From contig JAOJBP010000008.1 in the NCBI GenBank assembly GCA_028228555.1, forward strand, positions 1 to 64,000: a stretch of 64,000 bases of DNA, in the 5' to 3' direction. The DNA is from Candidatus Thioglobus sp. (lineage in GTDB: Bacteria; Pseudomonadota; Gammaproteobacteria; PS1; Pseudothioglobaceae). Positions 9,800-18,603 of the stretch are shown here, in pieces (the stretch's first letter is position 1; each line of letters starts with the position of its first letter). The notes beneath the pieces were generated by a model. It saw only the letters and a list, made by a program, of their open reading frames with translations, was not told the DNA's origin and did not search any database. The position numbers and the translations under genes are program-made.

Positions 9800-9829
9800 T
9801 TAGAACAATTATTCAAATTAGCGTATAAT
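9800..9829 (+). promoter_or_regulatory. putative rpsO promoter
   Basis: TATAAT at 9824-9829 with a weak -35 TTAGAA at 9800-9805 (18-base spacer), about 38 bases before the rpsO start. Confidence 0.55.
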
Positions 9830-9866
9830 TAACCCTTTATTATTTTAAGTTTCAGAATTATTTATT

Positions 9867-10127
9867 ATGCCAATTGATACACAAGCAATTATCAAAGAAT
9901 ACCAATCTACTGATGGAGATACCGGCTCTACAAACGTACAAGTCGCTTTATTAACAGCTCGCATTAAACATTTAACTGAGCATTTCCAAACGCATAAAAA
10001 AGATCACCACTCTAGAAGAGGTCTTTTGAACTTGGTTTCTCAACGTAAAAAATTACTAGCTTACCTTAAGGGTTCAAACGTGGATGCATACTCTGATTTG
10101 ATTTCACGCTTAGGCCTGAGAAAATAA
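9867..10127 (+). CDS. rpsO: 30S ribosomal protein S15
   Basis: Primary binding protein of the 16S rRNA central domain. The 86 residues (E. coli 89) contain the family signature region [30 protein letters not shown] and [10 protein letters not shown]. It stands alone between its own promoter and a strong terminator; the usual downstream partner pnp is absent. No clear Shine-Dalgarno is visible and I could not make out the autoregulatory pseudoknot known from E. coli. Confidence 0.97.
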   Translation: MPIDTQAIIKEYQSTDGDTGSTNVQVALLTARIKHLTEHFQTHKKDHHSRRGLLNLVSQRKKLLAYLKGSNVDAYSDLISRLGLRK

Positions 10128-10143
10128 TTTAAATTATTTTCAC

Positions 10144-10168
10144 AAAAGCCCCTTTTGGGGCTTTTTTT
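10144..10168 (+). terminator. rpsO intrinsic terminator
   Basis: AAAAGCCCC (10144-10152), loop TTTT, GGGGCTTTT followed by more T: a strong hairpin with a T run ending at 10168. Confidence 0.92.
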
Positions 10169-10196
10169 ATGTCCACTCAATAGTAAAATCAAGATC

Positions 10197-11291
10197 ATGG
10201 AGCTATCACCTACTTATCAAAAAATTAATGACTTACTTGAGCGTTCAAGTTTATTGTCGACGCATCTTGAGTTGGAAGAAAAACAAGGTCGCTTAGAAGA
10301 GGTTTTACTCGAAATGGAAAATCCTGAAATATGGTCGAATCCAGATGAAGCTCAACTATTAAGTCAAGAAAAGATAAAGCTAGAAAATATTTGTCAAACA
10401 TTTGAGCGAGCTGAAAATATTTTAGCAGATGCAGTGGAATTGCTCGACATGGCACAGGCAGAAAATGATGAACAGACTGCTGTTGGAGTCAAAGATGATT
10501 TAGAAGTTATCGAGTCATCTATTGCTAAATTAGAGTTTGAACGCATGTTTAACGGAGACTTAGATCCTAATTCAGCCTATCTTGATATTCAGTCAGGCTC
10601 AGGCGGGACAGAAGCCCAAGATTGGGCAGAAATGGTATTACGCATGTATTTACGCTGGGGTGATAAACATAATTTTAAAGTTAAACTTATGGAAGCTTCT
10701 GCCGGTGAAGTGGCGGGCATAAAATCTGCCACCATACATTTTGATGGTGAATATGCGTATGGCTGGTTAAGAAGTGAAATTGGAATTCATCGATTGGTTA
10801 GAAAATCACCTTTTAATGCTAATGGTAAACGCCATACATCCTTTTGCTCTGTGTTTGTCTCGCCAGAAGTTGATGATAATATAGATATTGACATCAACAA
10901 AACAGACATTCGTATTGACACTTATCGCGCTAGTGGTGCAGGTGGTCAGCATGTTAACAAAACTGATTCAGCAGTACGCATCACTCATCTACCCACTAAC
11001 ACAGTGGTTCAATGTCAAGATGGCAGATCCCAACATGCCAATAAAGATCAAGCCATGAAGCAGTTAAAATCAAAGCTTTACGAGCTTGAAATGCAAAAGC
11101 GTAATAGTGAAAATCAAGAGCTGGAAGACGCCAAATCTGATATCGGCTGGGGTCATCAAATTCGCTCTTATGTACTTGATCAATCTCGCATTAAAGATTT
11201 ACGAACTGGGGTGGAGTCAAGCAACACTGGTGATGTACTTGATGGGAATTTAGACAAATTTATTGTAGCCAGTCTTAAAGCAGGCTACTAA
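10197..11291 (+). CDS. prfB: peptide chain release factor 2 (no programmed frameshift)
   Basis: Recognises UGA and UAA stop codons and triggers peptide release. From the ATG at 10197 the protein has 364 residues, matching E. coli RF2 (365). It shows the SPF anticodon-like tripeptide (in RKSPFNANG) and the catalytic GGQ (in [11 protein letters not shown]). I reject the longer frame from 10155 because that would start inside the rpsO terminator. In E. coli the 25th codon is followed by an in-frame UGA that is bypassed by +1 shifting; here the region reads THLELEE continuously (CTTGAG instead of CTTTGA), so the autoregulatory frameshift is lost. Confidence 0.96.
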   Translation: MELSPTYQKINDLLERSSLLSTHLELEEKQGRLEEVLLEMENPEIWSNPDEAQLLSQEKIKLENICQTFERAENILADAVELLDMAQAENDEQTAVGVKDDLEVIESSIAKLEFERMFNGDLDPNSAYLDIQSGSGGTEAQDWAEMVLRMYLRWGDKHNFKVKLMEASAGEVAGIKSATIHFDGEYAYGWLRSEIGIHRLVRKSPFNANGKRHTSFCSVFVSPEVDDNIDIDINKTDIRIDTYRASGAGGQHVNKTDSAVRITHLPTNTVVQCQDGRSQHANKDQAMKQLKSKLYELEMQKRNSENQELEDAKSDIGWGHQIRSYVLDQSRIKDLRTGVESSNTGDVLDGNLDKFIVASLKAGY

Positions 11292-11332
11292 ACAACTGAA
11301 AAGCAAGACTCATTAGTTATACGGAGAATACA

Positions 11333-12673
11333 ATGACAAATAAAACAACACATTATGACATGATTGCAATTGGTGCTGGATCTGGCGGCTTATCAGCAGT
11401 AGAAAGAGCTGCAGAATACGGTAAGAAATGCGCTGTCATTGAAGTTAAAACCATTGGTGGCACTTGTGTCAATGTGGGTTGTGTACCGAAAAAAGTCATG
11501 TGGTTTGCAGCTAACACTGCCACACAAATTAATAGCGCCAAAGGCTTTGGCTTTGATGTTGAAATTAAAAACTTCTCTTGGAAAACTCTAAAAGAGGGTC
11601 GAGATAATTATATTAAAGGTATCACTACTTGGTATGATGGCTACTTAGAAGAATTAGGTATTGACTATATTCACGGATTTGGTAAATTAATTGACCAAAA
11701 TACAATCATAGTTAATGGTGTAGAGTATAGCGCTGATACAATCGTACTTTCACCGGGTGGTGAGCCTGCTGTGCCTCATGTTGAAGGTGCAAAATATGGC
11801 ATCACTTCAGATGGATTCTTTGAGCTAGATGAGTTACCTAAAAAAGCTGCTGTAATTGGTGGTGGCTATATTGGAGTTGAGCTAGCAGGTGTGTTAAATG
11901 CACTTGGTTCGTCGGTAGAAATATTTGGCAGATCTGCTAAGTTACTTAGCGGCTTTGATCCAATGATTCAAGATGCGCTAGATAAGGATTATACAAATCA
12001 CGGTATTAAGCTTCATCATAACACTCAAATTGACAAAATTTCAAAAGATAAAACCATACATACCAACAAAGGTGATTACTCTGGCTTTGATGTTATTATT
12101 TGGGCAGTGGGTCGAAACCCATTGACTCAACATTTAGGGCTGGAAAATGCAGGTGTTGAATCTGATCAACGAGGCTTTATTCCTACTGATAAATTCCAAA
12201 CAACTAACATTAAACATATCTTTGCACTTGGTGATGCAACAGGTCGCGCACCTCTTACGCCTGTAGCTATTGCTGCTGGAAGAAGACTGTCTGATCGTTT
12301 ATATAACGGCATGACCAATCGTCATCTTAATTATGATAATATTGCAACGGTGGTTTTTTCACACCCACCAATCGGTACGATTGGCTTAACTGAAATACAA
12401 GCAAATGAAAAATTTGACAAAGTCAAAGTTTACAAATCAGAATTTACACCAATGGCTGACGCTCTGCTTGATCATAAAACAACCACTGCTTTGAAATTAG
12501 TCTGTGAAGGTGACGATGAAAAAGTAGTTGGCTGTCATATTATGGGTCATGGTGCTGATGAAATGCTACAAGGTTTTGCCGTTGCTATTAAGATGGGGGC
12601 GACCAAGAAACAGTTGGATGATACAGTAGCAATCCACCCCTCTAGTGCAGAAGAACTTGTTACCATGCGTTAG
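11333..12673 (+). CDS. gor: glutathione-disulfide reductase
   Basis: NADPH-dependent flavoprotein that keeps cytoplasmic glutathione reduced. The 446 residues contain the FAD-binding IGAGSGG near residue 13, the redox-active disulfide in GGTCVNVGC (C45, C50), the NADPH-binding [11 protein letters not shown], the GDATG second FAD motif and the C-terminal [12 protein letters not shown] with the catalytic His435. ACGGAGAA precedes the ATG at 11333. Related disulfide oxidoreductases share the fold, but the VNVGCVPKK form is typical of glutathione reductase. Confidence 0.93.
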   Translation: MTNKTTHYDMIAIGAGSGGLSAVERAAEYGKKCAVIEVKTIGGTCVNVGCVPKKVMWFAANTATQINSAKGFGFDVEIKNFSWKTLKEGRDNYIKGITTWYDGYLEELGIDYIHGFGKLIDQNTIIVNGVEYSADTIVLSPGGEPAVPHVEGAKYGITSDGFFELDELPKKAAVIGGGYIGVELAGVLNALGSSVEIFGRSAKLLSGFDPMIQDALDKDYTNHGIKLHHNTQIDKISKDKTIHTNKGDYSGFDVIIWAVGRNPLTQHLGLENAGVESDQRGFIPTDKFQTTNIKHIFALGDATGRAPLTPVAIAAGRRLSDRLYNGMTNRHLNYDNIATVVFSHPPIGTIGLTEIQANEKFDKVKVYKSEFTPMADALLDHKTTTALKLVCEGDDEKVVGCHIMGHGADEMLQGFAVAIKMGATKKQLDDTVAIHPSSAEELVTMR

Positions 12674-12681
12674 TAACAATC

Positions 12682-13287
12682 TTAGTTAGTAAAGCCTATC
12701 GCTTCGAAAAATAAGAATAACGCAAACAAAATTAAAAGAACAAAGGTTAGATAAGTAAAGTTATCTTTTAGCAACTTGGCGCCTATCTTTCCAATAACGA
12801 CATATAGAAAAAACATTAAGAATGATATTATCAGCATTGATGAGGCAAATAAAGCTGAGTTTATCAACATTCCTTGTTGCAACTGAATCGCTATAACTGC
12901 ACCAGAGGGAAACAATAGCCATATCTTTGGCGACAGTAGCATCACCATTGCAAGATTTACAAAACTCAGCTGTGAATTAATATTTAACCGCTTACTATTC
13001 ATAACCTTGAAGGCTAGATAGATAATATAAAGCCCACTCAAAATATAGAGCCAAAATCCAACATTAGAAAATATATTAAGTATATATTCTACAAAAATAA
13101 CGCAAATAATAGCCTGGGGAACTTGAATAGACAAATTAACAGGCAAAAACGTTTTAAAGAAAAAATTCCAAATTTTTGCAAAAGACAAGTTACGAGTCAC
13201 TTCCATAACTGACAACCATACTGGCCCAGGAGTAATAAAAAAAATTACCCAAAATAAAACTATTTTATTGACAATATTAATGTCCAT
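12682..13287 (-). CDS. LysE/RhtB-family amino-acid exporter-like membrane protein
   Basis: 201 residues, nearly all hydrophobic, with about six membrane helices and the TPGP motif (19-22) at the end of the first helix, as in LysE/RhtB exporters. The next segments (VLLSPKIWLLFPSGAV) match the conserved central part of the family, in which NPK or SPK is followed by hydrophobic residues. The substrate cannot be predicted. It converges with gor, leaving eight bases, and starts 23 bases after the end of the secreted nuclease gene on the same strand. Confidence 0.72.
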   Translation of the reverse strand: MDINIVNKIVLFWVIFFITPGPVWLSVMEVTRNLSFAKIWNFFFKTFLPVNLSIQVPQAIICVIFVEYILNIFSNVGFWLYILSGLYIIYLAFKVMNSKRLNINSQLSFVNLAMVMLLSPKIWLLFPSGAVIAIQLQQGMLINSALFASSMLIISFLMFFLYVVIGKIGAKLLKDNFTYLTFVLLILFALFLFFEAIGFTN

Positions 13288-13310
13288 AAACTCACCTTAT
13301 AAATACAAAA

Positions 13311-13787
13311 CTAACGTCGTTTCATTTTTCGCCATTTATATGGCTCGATAGGTGGCGTGTCAAAACCCCAAAAGCCTAATTTTTCTGATTTAGCTAAATC
13401 CTCTTCTTGACGATAAGTATCTTTATAAGAAAATGCCATACCCGACTCGACCATAAGCTTGCCAATGTTAGTATCACCTTTAAAAATACGAACCAAGATA
13501 CGTTGATAATGATCAAAACCAGTAGGTTCTATTACAATTTTTCCTGGGATATTTTTAAGTAATTTTTGTAAATAGGCTTTCGATAGCCTTCCACAATCAA
13601 TCATCTTAATTGCGCGCTTTCTACATGTTTGATTAATTTCTGGCGTATCTATGCCGGCAATACGCATTTGTAAACTCATACTATCGCCATCCACAATATA
13701 CAGAGACCGCTCGCTATCAAGTGAAAAATTACCTACATCAGATAAAGCATTGACTGAGATAAGCAAGGCGAAAATAAATAATTTCAT
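13311..13787 (-). CDS. secreted thermonuclease-like (SNase domain) protein
   Basis: Staphylococcal-nuclease fold enzyme, expected to cut DNA or RNA with calcium outside the cytoplasm. I start at the ATG at 13787 rather than the TTG two codons upstream, giving 158 residues with a signal peptide ending near residue 15. The nuclease motifs are VDGDSM, MRIAGIDTPE (Arg42, Asp47, Glu50 correspond to the catalytic Arg/Asp/Glu set) and FDHYQR carrying the second arginine. Four cysteines are present. Its role is unknown; nutrient scavenging from DNA is possible. Confidence 0.82.
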   Translation of the reverse strand: MKLFIFALLISVNALSDVGNFSLDSERSLYIVDGDSMSLQMRIAGIDTPEINQTCRKRAIKMIDCGRLSKAYLQKLLKNIPGKIVIEPTGFDHYQRILVRIFKGDTNIGKLMVESGMAFSYKDTYRQEEDLAKSEKLGFWGFDTPPIEPYKWRKMKRR

Positions 13788-13830
13788 ATACAATATTGGT
13801 AGCGGTAAAATTAATCATTTTATCTGATGA

Positions 13831-14223
13831 ATGACACAAACTATGGATGCATTAGAGCAGCTAAAATTTGACGAGCAAGGGTTAATACCTGCCATTGCTC
13901 AAGATCATAAAACCAATGAAATTCTTATGTTTGCTTGGATGAACAAAGAGTCATTAGCATTGACCATCGAAAAACAACAGGCTGTGTATTATTCTCGATC
14001 TCGTAAGAAGCTTTGGTTTAAAGGCGAAGAGTCTGGTCACATGCAAATCATTAAAGATATTTATGCCGATTGTGATTGTGATGTTATCCTTCTAAAAGTT
14101 GAACAAGTTGGTGGTATTGCTTGTCACACTGGCAGAGCTTCATGCTTCTTTCAAAAATTAGATGATAATAACTGGCAAACTATAAGTAAAGCTATAAAAG
14201 ACCCAAAGGATATATATGGATGA
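13831..14223 (+). CDS. hisI: phosphoribosyl-AMP cyclohydrolase
   Basis: Third step of histidine biosynthesis, opening the purine ring of PR-AMP. The 130 residues contain the metal-binding DCDCD and the C-terminal cysteine motif [11 protein letters not shown]. The monofunctional form is used here, with hisE as a separate overlapping gene (eight bases), unlike the fused E. coli HisIE. First gene of a hisI-hisE-tatA-tatB-tatC run. Confidence 0.95.
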   Translation: MTQTMDALEQLKFDEQGLIPAIAQDHKTNEILMFAWMNKESLALTIEKQQAVYYSRSRKKLWFKGEESGHMQIIKDIYADCDCDVILLKVEQVGGIACHTGRASCFFQKLDDNNWQTISKAIKDPKDIYG

Positions 14224-14533
14224 TATTTTTAAACAATTAGAGATTATTTTAGAACAGCGAAAAAATGCAAGTGCCAGCAGCTCTTACGTCTCCTCTTTAT
14301 ATAGCAAAGGTACCGATGAGATTTTAAAAAAAATCGGAGAAGAGTCTGCTGAAGTTATTATGGCGGCAAAAGATGGTGTTGATAGCAAAATTATTTACGA
14401 AGTAGCCGATTTATGGTTCCATACATTAGTATTACTACGACACAAGAACATAGAAGTCGATAAAATAGAGCAAGAATTATCTAGACGCTTTGGTTTATCG
14501 GGGTTAGAAGAAAAAGCCAATAGAGATAAATAA
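14216..14533 (+). CDS. hisE: phosphoribosyl-ATP pyrophosphatase
   Basis: Second step of histidine biosynthesis, hydrolysing PR-ATP to PR-AMP. The 105 residues are all helical in prediction and include [17 protein letters not shown] and VYEVADL-like [11 protein letters not shown], the acidic metal-binding signature of the MazG-related fold. It overlaps hisI by eight bases and is followed after 26 bases by tatA, a common proteobacterial order. Confidence 0.95.
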   Translation: MDDIFKQLEIILEQRKNASASSSYVSSLYSKGTDEILKKIGEESAEVIMAAKDGVDSKIIYEVADLWFHTLVLLRHKNIEVDKIEQELSRRFGLSGLEEKANRDK

Positions 14534-14559
14534 ACGAACAAACAAAATAGGAGAGAATT

Positions 14560-14775
14560 ATGATGCCAGGACCTTTTGAACTGATTATTATTTTAGTAAT
14601 TGTGTTGCTACTTTTTGGTGGTAAACGCCTAAAAAACATTGGTGGTGACTTAGGTGGCGCCATTAAAGGCTTTAAAAAATCGATGAAAGAAGGTGAGAAC
14701 GACAAGCCAGCTAGCAAAGATGATGTCATTGAAGCTAAAGTTGTTGAAAGCGACAACGAAAAAGATACCAAATAA
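14560..14775 (+). CDS. tatA: twin-arginine translocase subunit TatA
   Basis: Pore-forming subunit of the Tat pathway, which exports folded proteins. The 71 residues show one N-terminal membrane helix (about 6-20), the FGGKRL hinge, an amphipathic helix ([19 protein letters not shown]) and a charged tail. GGAGAGAATT precedes the two adjacent ATG codons. First of three tat genes. Confidence 0.94.
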   Translation: MMPGPFELIIILVIVLLLFGGKRLKNIGGDLGGAIKGFKKSMKEGENDKPASKDDVIEAKVVESDNEKDTK

Positions 14776-14784
14776 ACAGTCTTC

Positions 14785-15072
14785 ATGTTTGATATTGGTT
14801 TTTGGGAATTTGCCTTAATAGGTGTTATCGCCTTGGTCGTTGTGGGGCCTGAACGTATGCCTAGTATTGCTAGAGCGGCAGGCAAGTATGCTGGAAAAGC
14901 CAAGCGATTTATTGCCAAAATTCAAGAAGATGTAAGCGAAGAGTTAGAAGTTGACAAGCTTAAAGAGCAGCTCAGCGCTATGGACAAAGATGCCAATATT
15001 GTTGAGATCTTAGACGAAACCAAGAAAGATATTAATGACATCAAAACTGATGTTAGTAAAACAACAAAATGA
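14785..15072 (+). CDS. tatB: twin-arginine translocase subunit TatB
   Basis: Partner of TatC in twin-arginine signal recognition. The 95 residues begin MFDIGFWEFALIG with Glu at position 8, typical of TatB, then VVGPERMP and a long charged amphipathic helix. It is shorter than the 171-residue E. coli protein. The end overlaps tatC by four bases. Confidence 0.93.
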   Translation: MFDIGFWEFALIGVIALVVVGPERMPSIARAAGKYAGKAKRFIAKIQEDVSEELEVDKLKEQLSAMDKDANIVEILDETKKDINDIKTDVSKTTK

Positions 15073-15992
15073 CCTCTAAAGAAATGACTTTTGTTCAACA
15101 TTTAGTTGAACTACGTGATATTTTATTGCGCTCAGTAATTGCTATTTTGGTTGTTTTTATAAGTTTATTTCCTTTTGCCAATGAAGTTTATAGTTTCATT
15201 GCAGCGCCAATCATAAGTGCATTGCCTGAAGGTGGTAATATTATTGCTATTGGTGTTATATCACCCTTCTTAACGCCCCTTAAAATGGCACTAATTATGG
15301 CTGTTTATATTGCCATGCCTTATCTGCTCTATCAGATCTGGAAATTTATTGCTCCCGCTCTTTATAAGCGTGAAAAGCAAATGGTTGTGCCTTTAGTTGT
15401 CTCTTCAACTATTTTGTTTTATGCAGGCCTGTTGTTTTCTTTTTATGTGGTTTTTCCAGTTATCTTTGGGTTTTTATCTGACATCGGACCTAGCACTGTT
15501 GACTTTACACCTGATATTCAATATTACTTAGATTTTGTACTCAAAGTTTCTTTTGCATTTGGTGTGGCATTTGAAGTACCAATTGCTACCATTTTGCTTA
15601 TTATGTTTGGCGCAACCACAATTGAAAACCTTAAAAAGAACCGACCTTATGTTGTGATTGGTGCCTTTATCTTGGGCATGCTATTAACCCCGCCTGATAT
15701 CATTTCACAAACATTAATTGCTATTCCGATGTGGCTATTATTTGAAGCAGGTCTTATTTTTGCACCATTATTTAGTCGCAAGGATGATGAATCTGAGCCT
15801 GATGATACCGATCCTAATAATCCAGATAAACCTTCAAAATCAGATGATGACGATGATGAAGAGGAATGGGATGATGATAAGTTCGACGCTGAAATGGATA
15901 AAATTGACGAAGAATTCCAAGAAATGGATAAAGAGTTTGCTGCTTATCTAAAGAAATTAGACAAGGAAGATCCTAAAAAGGATAAGACTTAA
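15069..15992 (+). CDS. tatC: Sec-independent translocase TatC with a long acidic tail
   Basis: Six-helix receptor for twin-arginine signal peptides. The core (about residues 1-235) has the family's HLVELRD start and the MPYLLYQIWKFIAPALYKREK loop. After the last membrane helix comes a roughly 72-residue cytoplasmic tail (236-307) very rich in Asp and Glu, including a run of five Asp and three Glu, then a heptad-like charged helix. E. coli TatC (258 residues) lacks such a tail. tatC ends the his-tat run and converges with the ANTAR gene, five bases away. Confidence 0.95.
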   Translation: MTSKEMTFVQHLVELRDILLRSVIAILVVFISLFPFANEVYSFIAAPIISALPEGGNIIAIGVISPFLTPLKMALIMAVYIAMPYLLYQIWKFIAPALYKREKQMVVPLVVSSTILFYAGLLFSFYVVFPVIFGFLSDIGPSTVDFTPDIQYYLDFVLKVSFAFGVAFEVPIATILLIMFGATTIENLKKNRPYVVIGAFILGMLLTPPDIISQTLIAIPMWLLFEAGLIFAPLFSRKDDESEPDDTDPNNPDKPSKSDDDDDEEEWDDDKFDAEMDKIDEEFQEMDKEFAAYLKKLDKEDPKKDKT

Positions 15993-15997
15993 TAAGC

Positions 15998-16582
15998 TTA
16001 TTCTAAAAGCTCAAAAGCATTAATTACACTCTCTGCCACATCAACAATACGCTTATTTTTATCCATAGCCATTTTTCTCAGCGATTGATAAGCCTCATCT
16101 TCATTAATTTTTTTGTGCTGCATCAATAGGCCTTTGGCTCTTTCAACTGCTTTACGCTCAGATAATTGGTTGCGAGTAGCATCTAGCTCATCCTTTAGCG
16201 CTTGAAACTCTCTAAATCTTGCCATAGCAACATCAATAATAGGCTGAACACGCTTCTCTTCAAGTCCATCTACAATATAAGCATTAACACCTGATTTAAT
16301 AGCAGAGCTTGCCATTTCAGAACTAGACTCTTCAGTAAACATAACAATTGGCTTAGGCTTGGTTTTATTAACATCCGTCAAATTAGCAAAAACTTCTTCA
16401 TCTGGAATATCAGCATTAACAATCACCACATCGGCATGAGTCATTTCATTGCTGTCTAGTAGGTTAGCGCTACTATTCATTCGACAGATCACTTCATGTC
16501 CTTTGTCTTGAAGTGCCCTGCGTAACATCGCAGAGCGTCCTGAGTTTTCATCAACTAAGATGATTTTTAGTGCTGTATTCAT
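15998..16582 (-). CDS. NasT-like response regulator with ANTAR RNA-binding domain
   Basis: Transcription antiterminator of the kind that controls nitrogen assimilation by binding leader RNA. The 194 residues consist of a receiver-like domain (1-120, with PIVMFTEE, GVNAYIVDGL and VDVAMARF typical of NasT) and a C-terminal ANTAR domain (about 130-190: LSERKAVERAKGLLMQ, EDEAYQSLRKMAM). The position of the phospho-acceptor Asp (four residues before the Pro of ADIP) is Asn56, so phosphorylation there is not expected. It is the last gene behind glnK-amt, whose leader holds the hairpin pair such proteins bind. No nasS is in the window. Confidence 0.88.
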   Translation of the reverse strand: MNTALKIILVDENSGRSAMLRRALQDKGHEVICRMNSSANLLDSNEMTHADVVIVNADIPDEEVFANLTDVNKTKPKPIVMFTEESSSEMASSAIKSGVNAYIVDGLEEKRVQPIIDVAMARFREFQALKDELDATRNQLSERKAVERAKGLLMQHKKINEDEAYQSLRKMAMDKNKRIVDVAESVINAFELLE

Positions 16583-16722
16583 AAAAATAGGGTCCTAACT
16601 TACGAGATCATACAAGATTTAAAAATGGCTCTATTACATCGCCAATACTAATAATACCAATTAGCTTTCCATTTATTTACATTCTACATAATTAAACATG
16701 AAATTCCTAAGGGATTTATACC

Positions 16723-16745
16723 AAAAAACCCCGCTATAAGCGAGG
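16723..16745 (-). terminator. terminator after the first amt gene
   Basis: On the minus strand CCTCGC, loop TTATA, GCGGGG, then a six-T run (one G-U pair in the RNA). It separates amt from the ANTAR gene, which would then rely on readthrough or its own weak promoter. Confidence 0.8.
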
Positions 16746-16774
16746 TGAAAAATTGATTAAATTTTTACGGGAGG

Positions 16775-17986
16775 TTATTTTGTAAACTCTGGATAAGCTT
16801 CCAAGCCGCATTCAGCAAGATCTGCTCCAGAATACTCTTCTTCTTTAGAAATTCTTATGCCCATCAATGCTTTAAGTATTAACCACATTATCAGTGATGT
16901 ACCGAATACCCAAACAAAGATTGTACCGGCGCCTGCTAGTTGTCCAGTGAATGAAACGCTTGGATTAGTTAATGGTACAGCTAACAAGCCCCACAAGCCA
17001 ACAACACCATGCACTGAGATAGCACCTACTGGATCATCAATCTTGAACACCTTATCAAGCATTGAAATAGAAAGCACAACTAAGATACCACCAGCTGCAC
17101 CAATTAAGGTTGCTTCTAATGCAGTTGGTGTATCAGGTCCAGCTGTAATTGCTACAAGGCCAGCTAATGCACCATTGAGCGCCATAGTAAGATCTGCCTT
17201 ACCCCATAGTAATTTTACGAGTAATAATGCTGCAATAACACCACCAGCTGCCGCTGCATTAGTGTTTAGAAACACCATTGCAACTGCATTTGCACTTTCC
17301 TTGCTAGCCATTGCTAATACAGAGCCGCCATTAAATCCAAACCAGCCCATCCATAAAATAAATGTGCCTAAAGTTGCTAACGGCATATTTGCGCCTGGAA
17401 TTGCATTTGATGAACCATCTTTATTGTATTTACCTGTGCGAGCGCCTAATATTATCACACCAGCTAGAGCAGCAGCAGCACCGGCCATATGCACAATGCC
17501 AGAGCCAGCAAAGTCTGAAAATCCTAAATCACTGAGCGTGTAAAGACCAAACACAGACTCTCCAGCCCATGTCCATGCACCTTCCATTGGATAGATGATG
17601 CCTGTAAAGACAATAGCAAAAGCGAAGAATGAAAACAACTTCATTCGCTCAGCAACAGCACCTGAAACAATACTCATTGCTGTTGCAACAAATACCACTT
17701 GGAAGAAAAAATCAGAGGCGTTTGAATATTTTTCACCCGCACCGCTAATACCATCTAAAAGAACGCCGCCACCATACATTAAGTCATAACCATAAACCAT
17801 ATAAGTTGTACAAGCAATGGCAAATAACCCAATATTCTTTGTTAAAATTTCTGCCGTATTTTTACTACGAACCATACCCGCTTCTAACATTGAGAAGCCT
17901 GCTGCCATCCACATCACCAACGCACCCATCATTAAGAAATAAAAGGTATCTAATGCAAATTGCATTTCTAAAATTGTATTTTCCAT
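16775..17986 (-). CDS. amt: ammonium transporter (Amt family)
   Basis: Inner-membrane ammonium channel for nitrogen uptake. The 403 residues have about 11 membrane helices and no signal peptide. Family motifs: AGFSMLEAGMVRSKN near the N terminus, GSGIVHMAGAAAALAG with the first pore histidine, WFGFNGGS, and SVHGVVGLWG with the second. GGAGG precedes the ATG and overlaps the end of glnK, so PII and channel are translated together. The two Amt proteins of this window differ strongly in sequence, suggesting different affinities or origins rather than a recent duplication. Confidence 0.94.
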   Translation of the reverse strand: MENTILEMQFALDTFYFLMMGALVMWMAAGFSMLEAGMVRSKNTAEILTKNIGLFAIACTTYMVYGYDLMYGGGVLLDGISGAGEKYSNASDFFFQVVFVATAMSIVSGAVAERMKLFSFFAFAIVFTGIIYPMEGAWTWAGESVFGLYTLSDLGFSDFAGSGIVHMAGAAAALAGVIILGARTGKYNKDGSSNAIPGANMPLATLGTFILWMGWFGFNGGSVLAMASKESANAVAMVFLNTNAAAAGGVIAALLLVKLLWGKADLTMALNGALAGLVAITAGPDTPTALEATLIGAAGGILVVLSISMLDKVFKIDDPVGAISVHGVVGLWGLLAVPLTNPSVSFTGQLAGAGTIFVWVFGTSLIMWLILKALMGIRISKEEEYSGADLAECGLEAYPEFTK

Positions 17987-17996
17987 GTTGCCTCCT

Positions 17997-18420
<424 letters not shown>

Positions 18421-18458
18421 CAATGCTATTTTTTGCACCACTCCCTCGTGAAGCGCGC

Positions 18459-18509
18459 AAAAAAAAACGTTTATTTAGATTCCCTAAAAAAGAAAACCTA
18501 AATAAACGT
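18459..18509 (-). terminator. attenuator terminator in the glnK leader
   Basis: Perfect 12-base inverted repeat ACGTTTATTTAG/CTAAATAAACGT (arms 18498-18509 and 18467-18478) with a 19-base loop, followed in the minus-strand transcript by about nine T (18459-18467). The upstream arm shares bases 18504-18509 with the second six-base-loop hairpin, so both cannot form together. Confidence 0.88.
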
Positions 18510-18543
18510 CTATGTTTGGTGTTAATTTCCCGTCTTTGGAAAA
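18504..18543 (-). promoter_or_regulatory. ANTAR-target tandem hexaloop hairpins (P1 and P2)
   Basis: In the minus-strand transcript P1 is UUUUCC-AAAGAC-GGGAAA (18526-18543; six pairs including one G-U) and P2 is AAAC-AUAGAC-GUUU (18504-18517), separated by eight bases. Both loops have exactly six bases with A at position 1 and G at position 4, the features ANTAR proteins recognise in two-hairpin targets. P2 uses part of the 5' arm of the following terminator, so protein binding to P1/P2 should allow readthrough into glnK-amt. Confidence 0.75.
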
Positions 18544-18555
18544 CAACTAGGACGT

Positions 18556-18585
18556 ATTATACCAAAAAAATAGGCTTAACTACAA
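18556..18585 (-). promoter_or_regulatory. putative glnK-amt promoter
   Basis: TATAAT on the minus strand (18556-18561) with TTGTAG (18580-18585) 18 bases upstream. Transcription would begin near 18549, about six bases before hairpin P1. Confidence 0.6.
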
Positions 18586-18603
18586 AATTTATATCAAATA
18601 ATA

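Noticed and set aside
10155..10196. Upstream extension of prfB to a TTG at 10155
   Set aside because: It would begin inside the rpsO terminator; the ATG at 10197 gives the normal RF2 length.
16583..16722. ANTAR hairpins directly before the ANTAR gene
   Set aside because: I looked for six-base loops with A1 and G4 here and found only short stems with wrong loop sizes.
16857..17543. Long plus-strand ORF antisense to amt
   Set aside because: It is the typical shadow of a hydrophobic gene in another frame (Pro, Ala, Thr-rich) without start signals.
18421..18447. Sigma-54-like promoter (TGGTGC ... TAGCA on the minus strand) before glnK
   Set aside because: The distance between the GG and GC elements is one base too long and both hexamers deviate from TGGCAC and TTGCA; the sigma-70-type promoter further upstream fits better.
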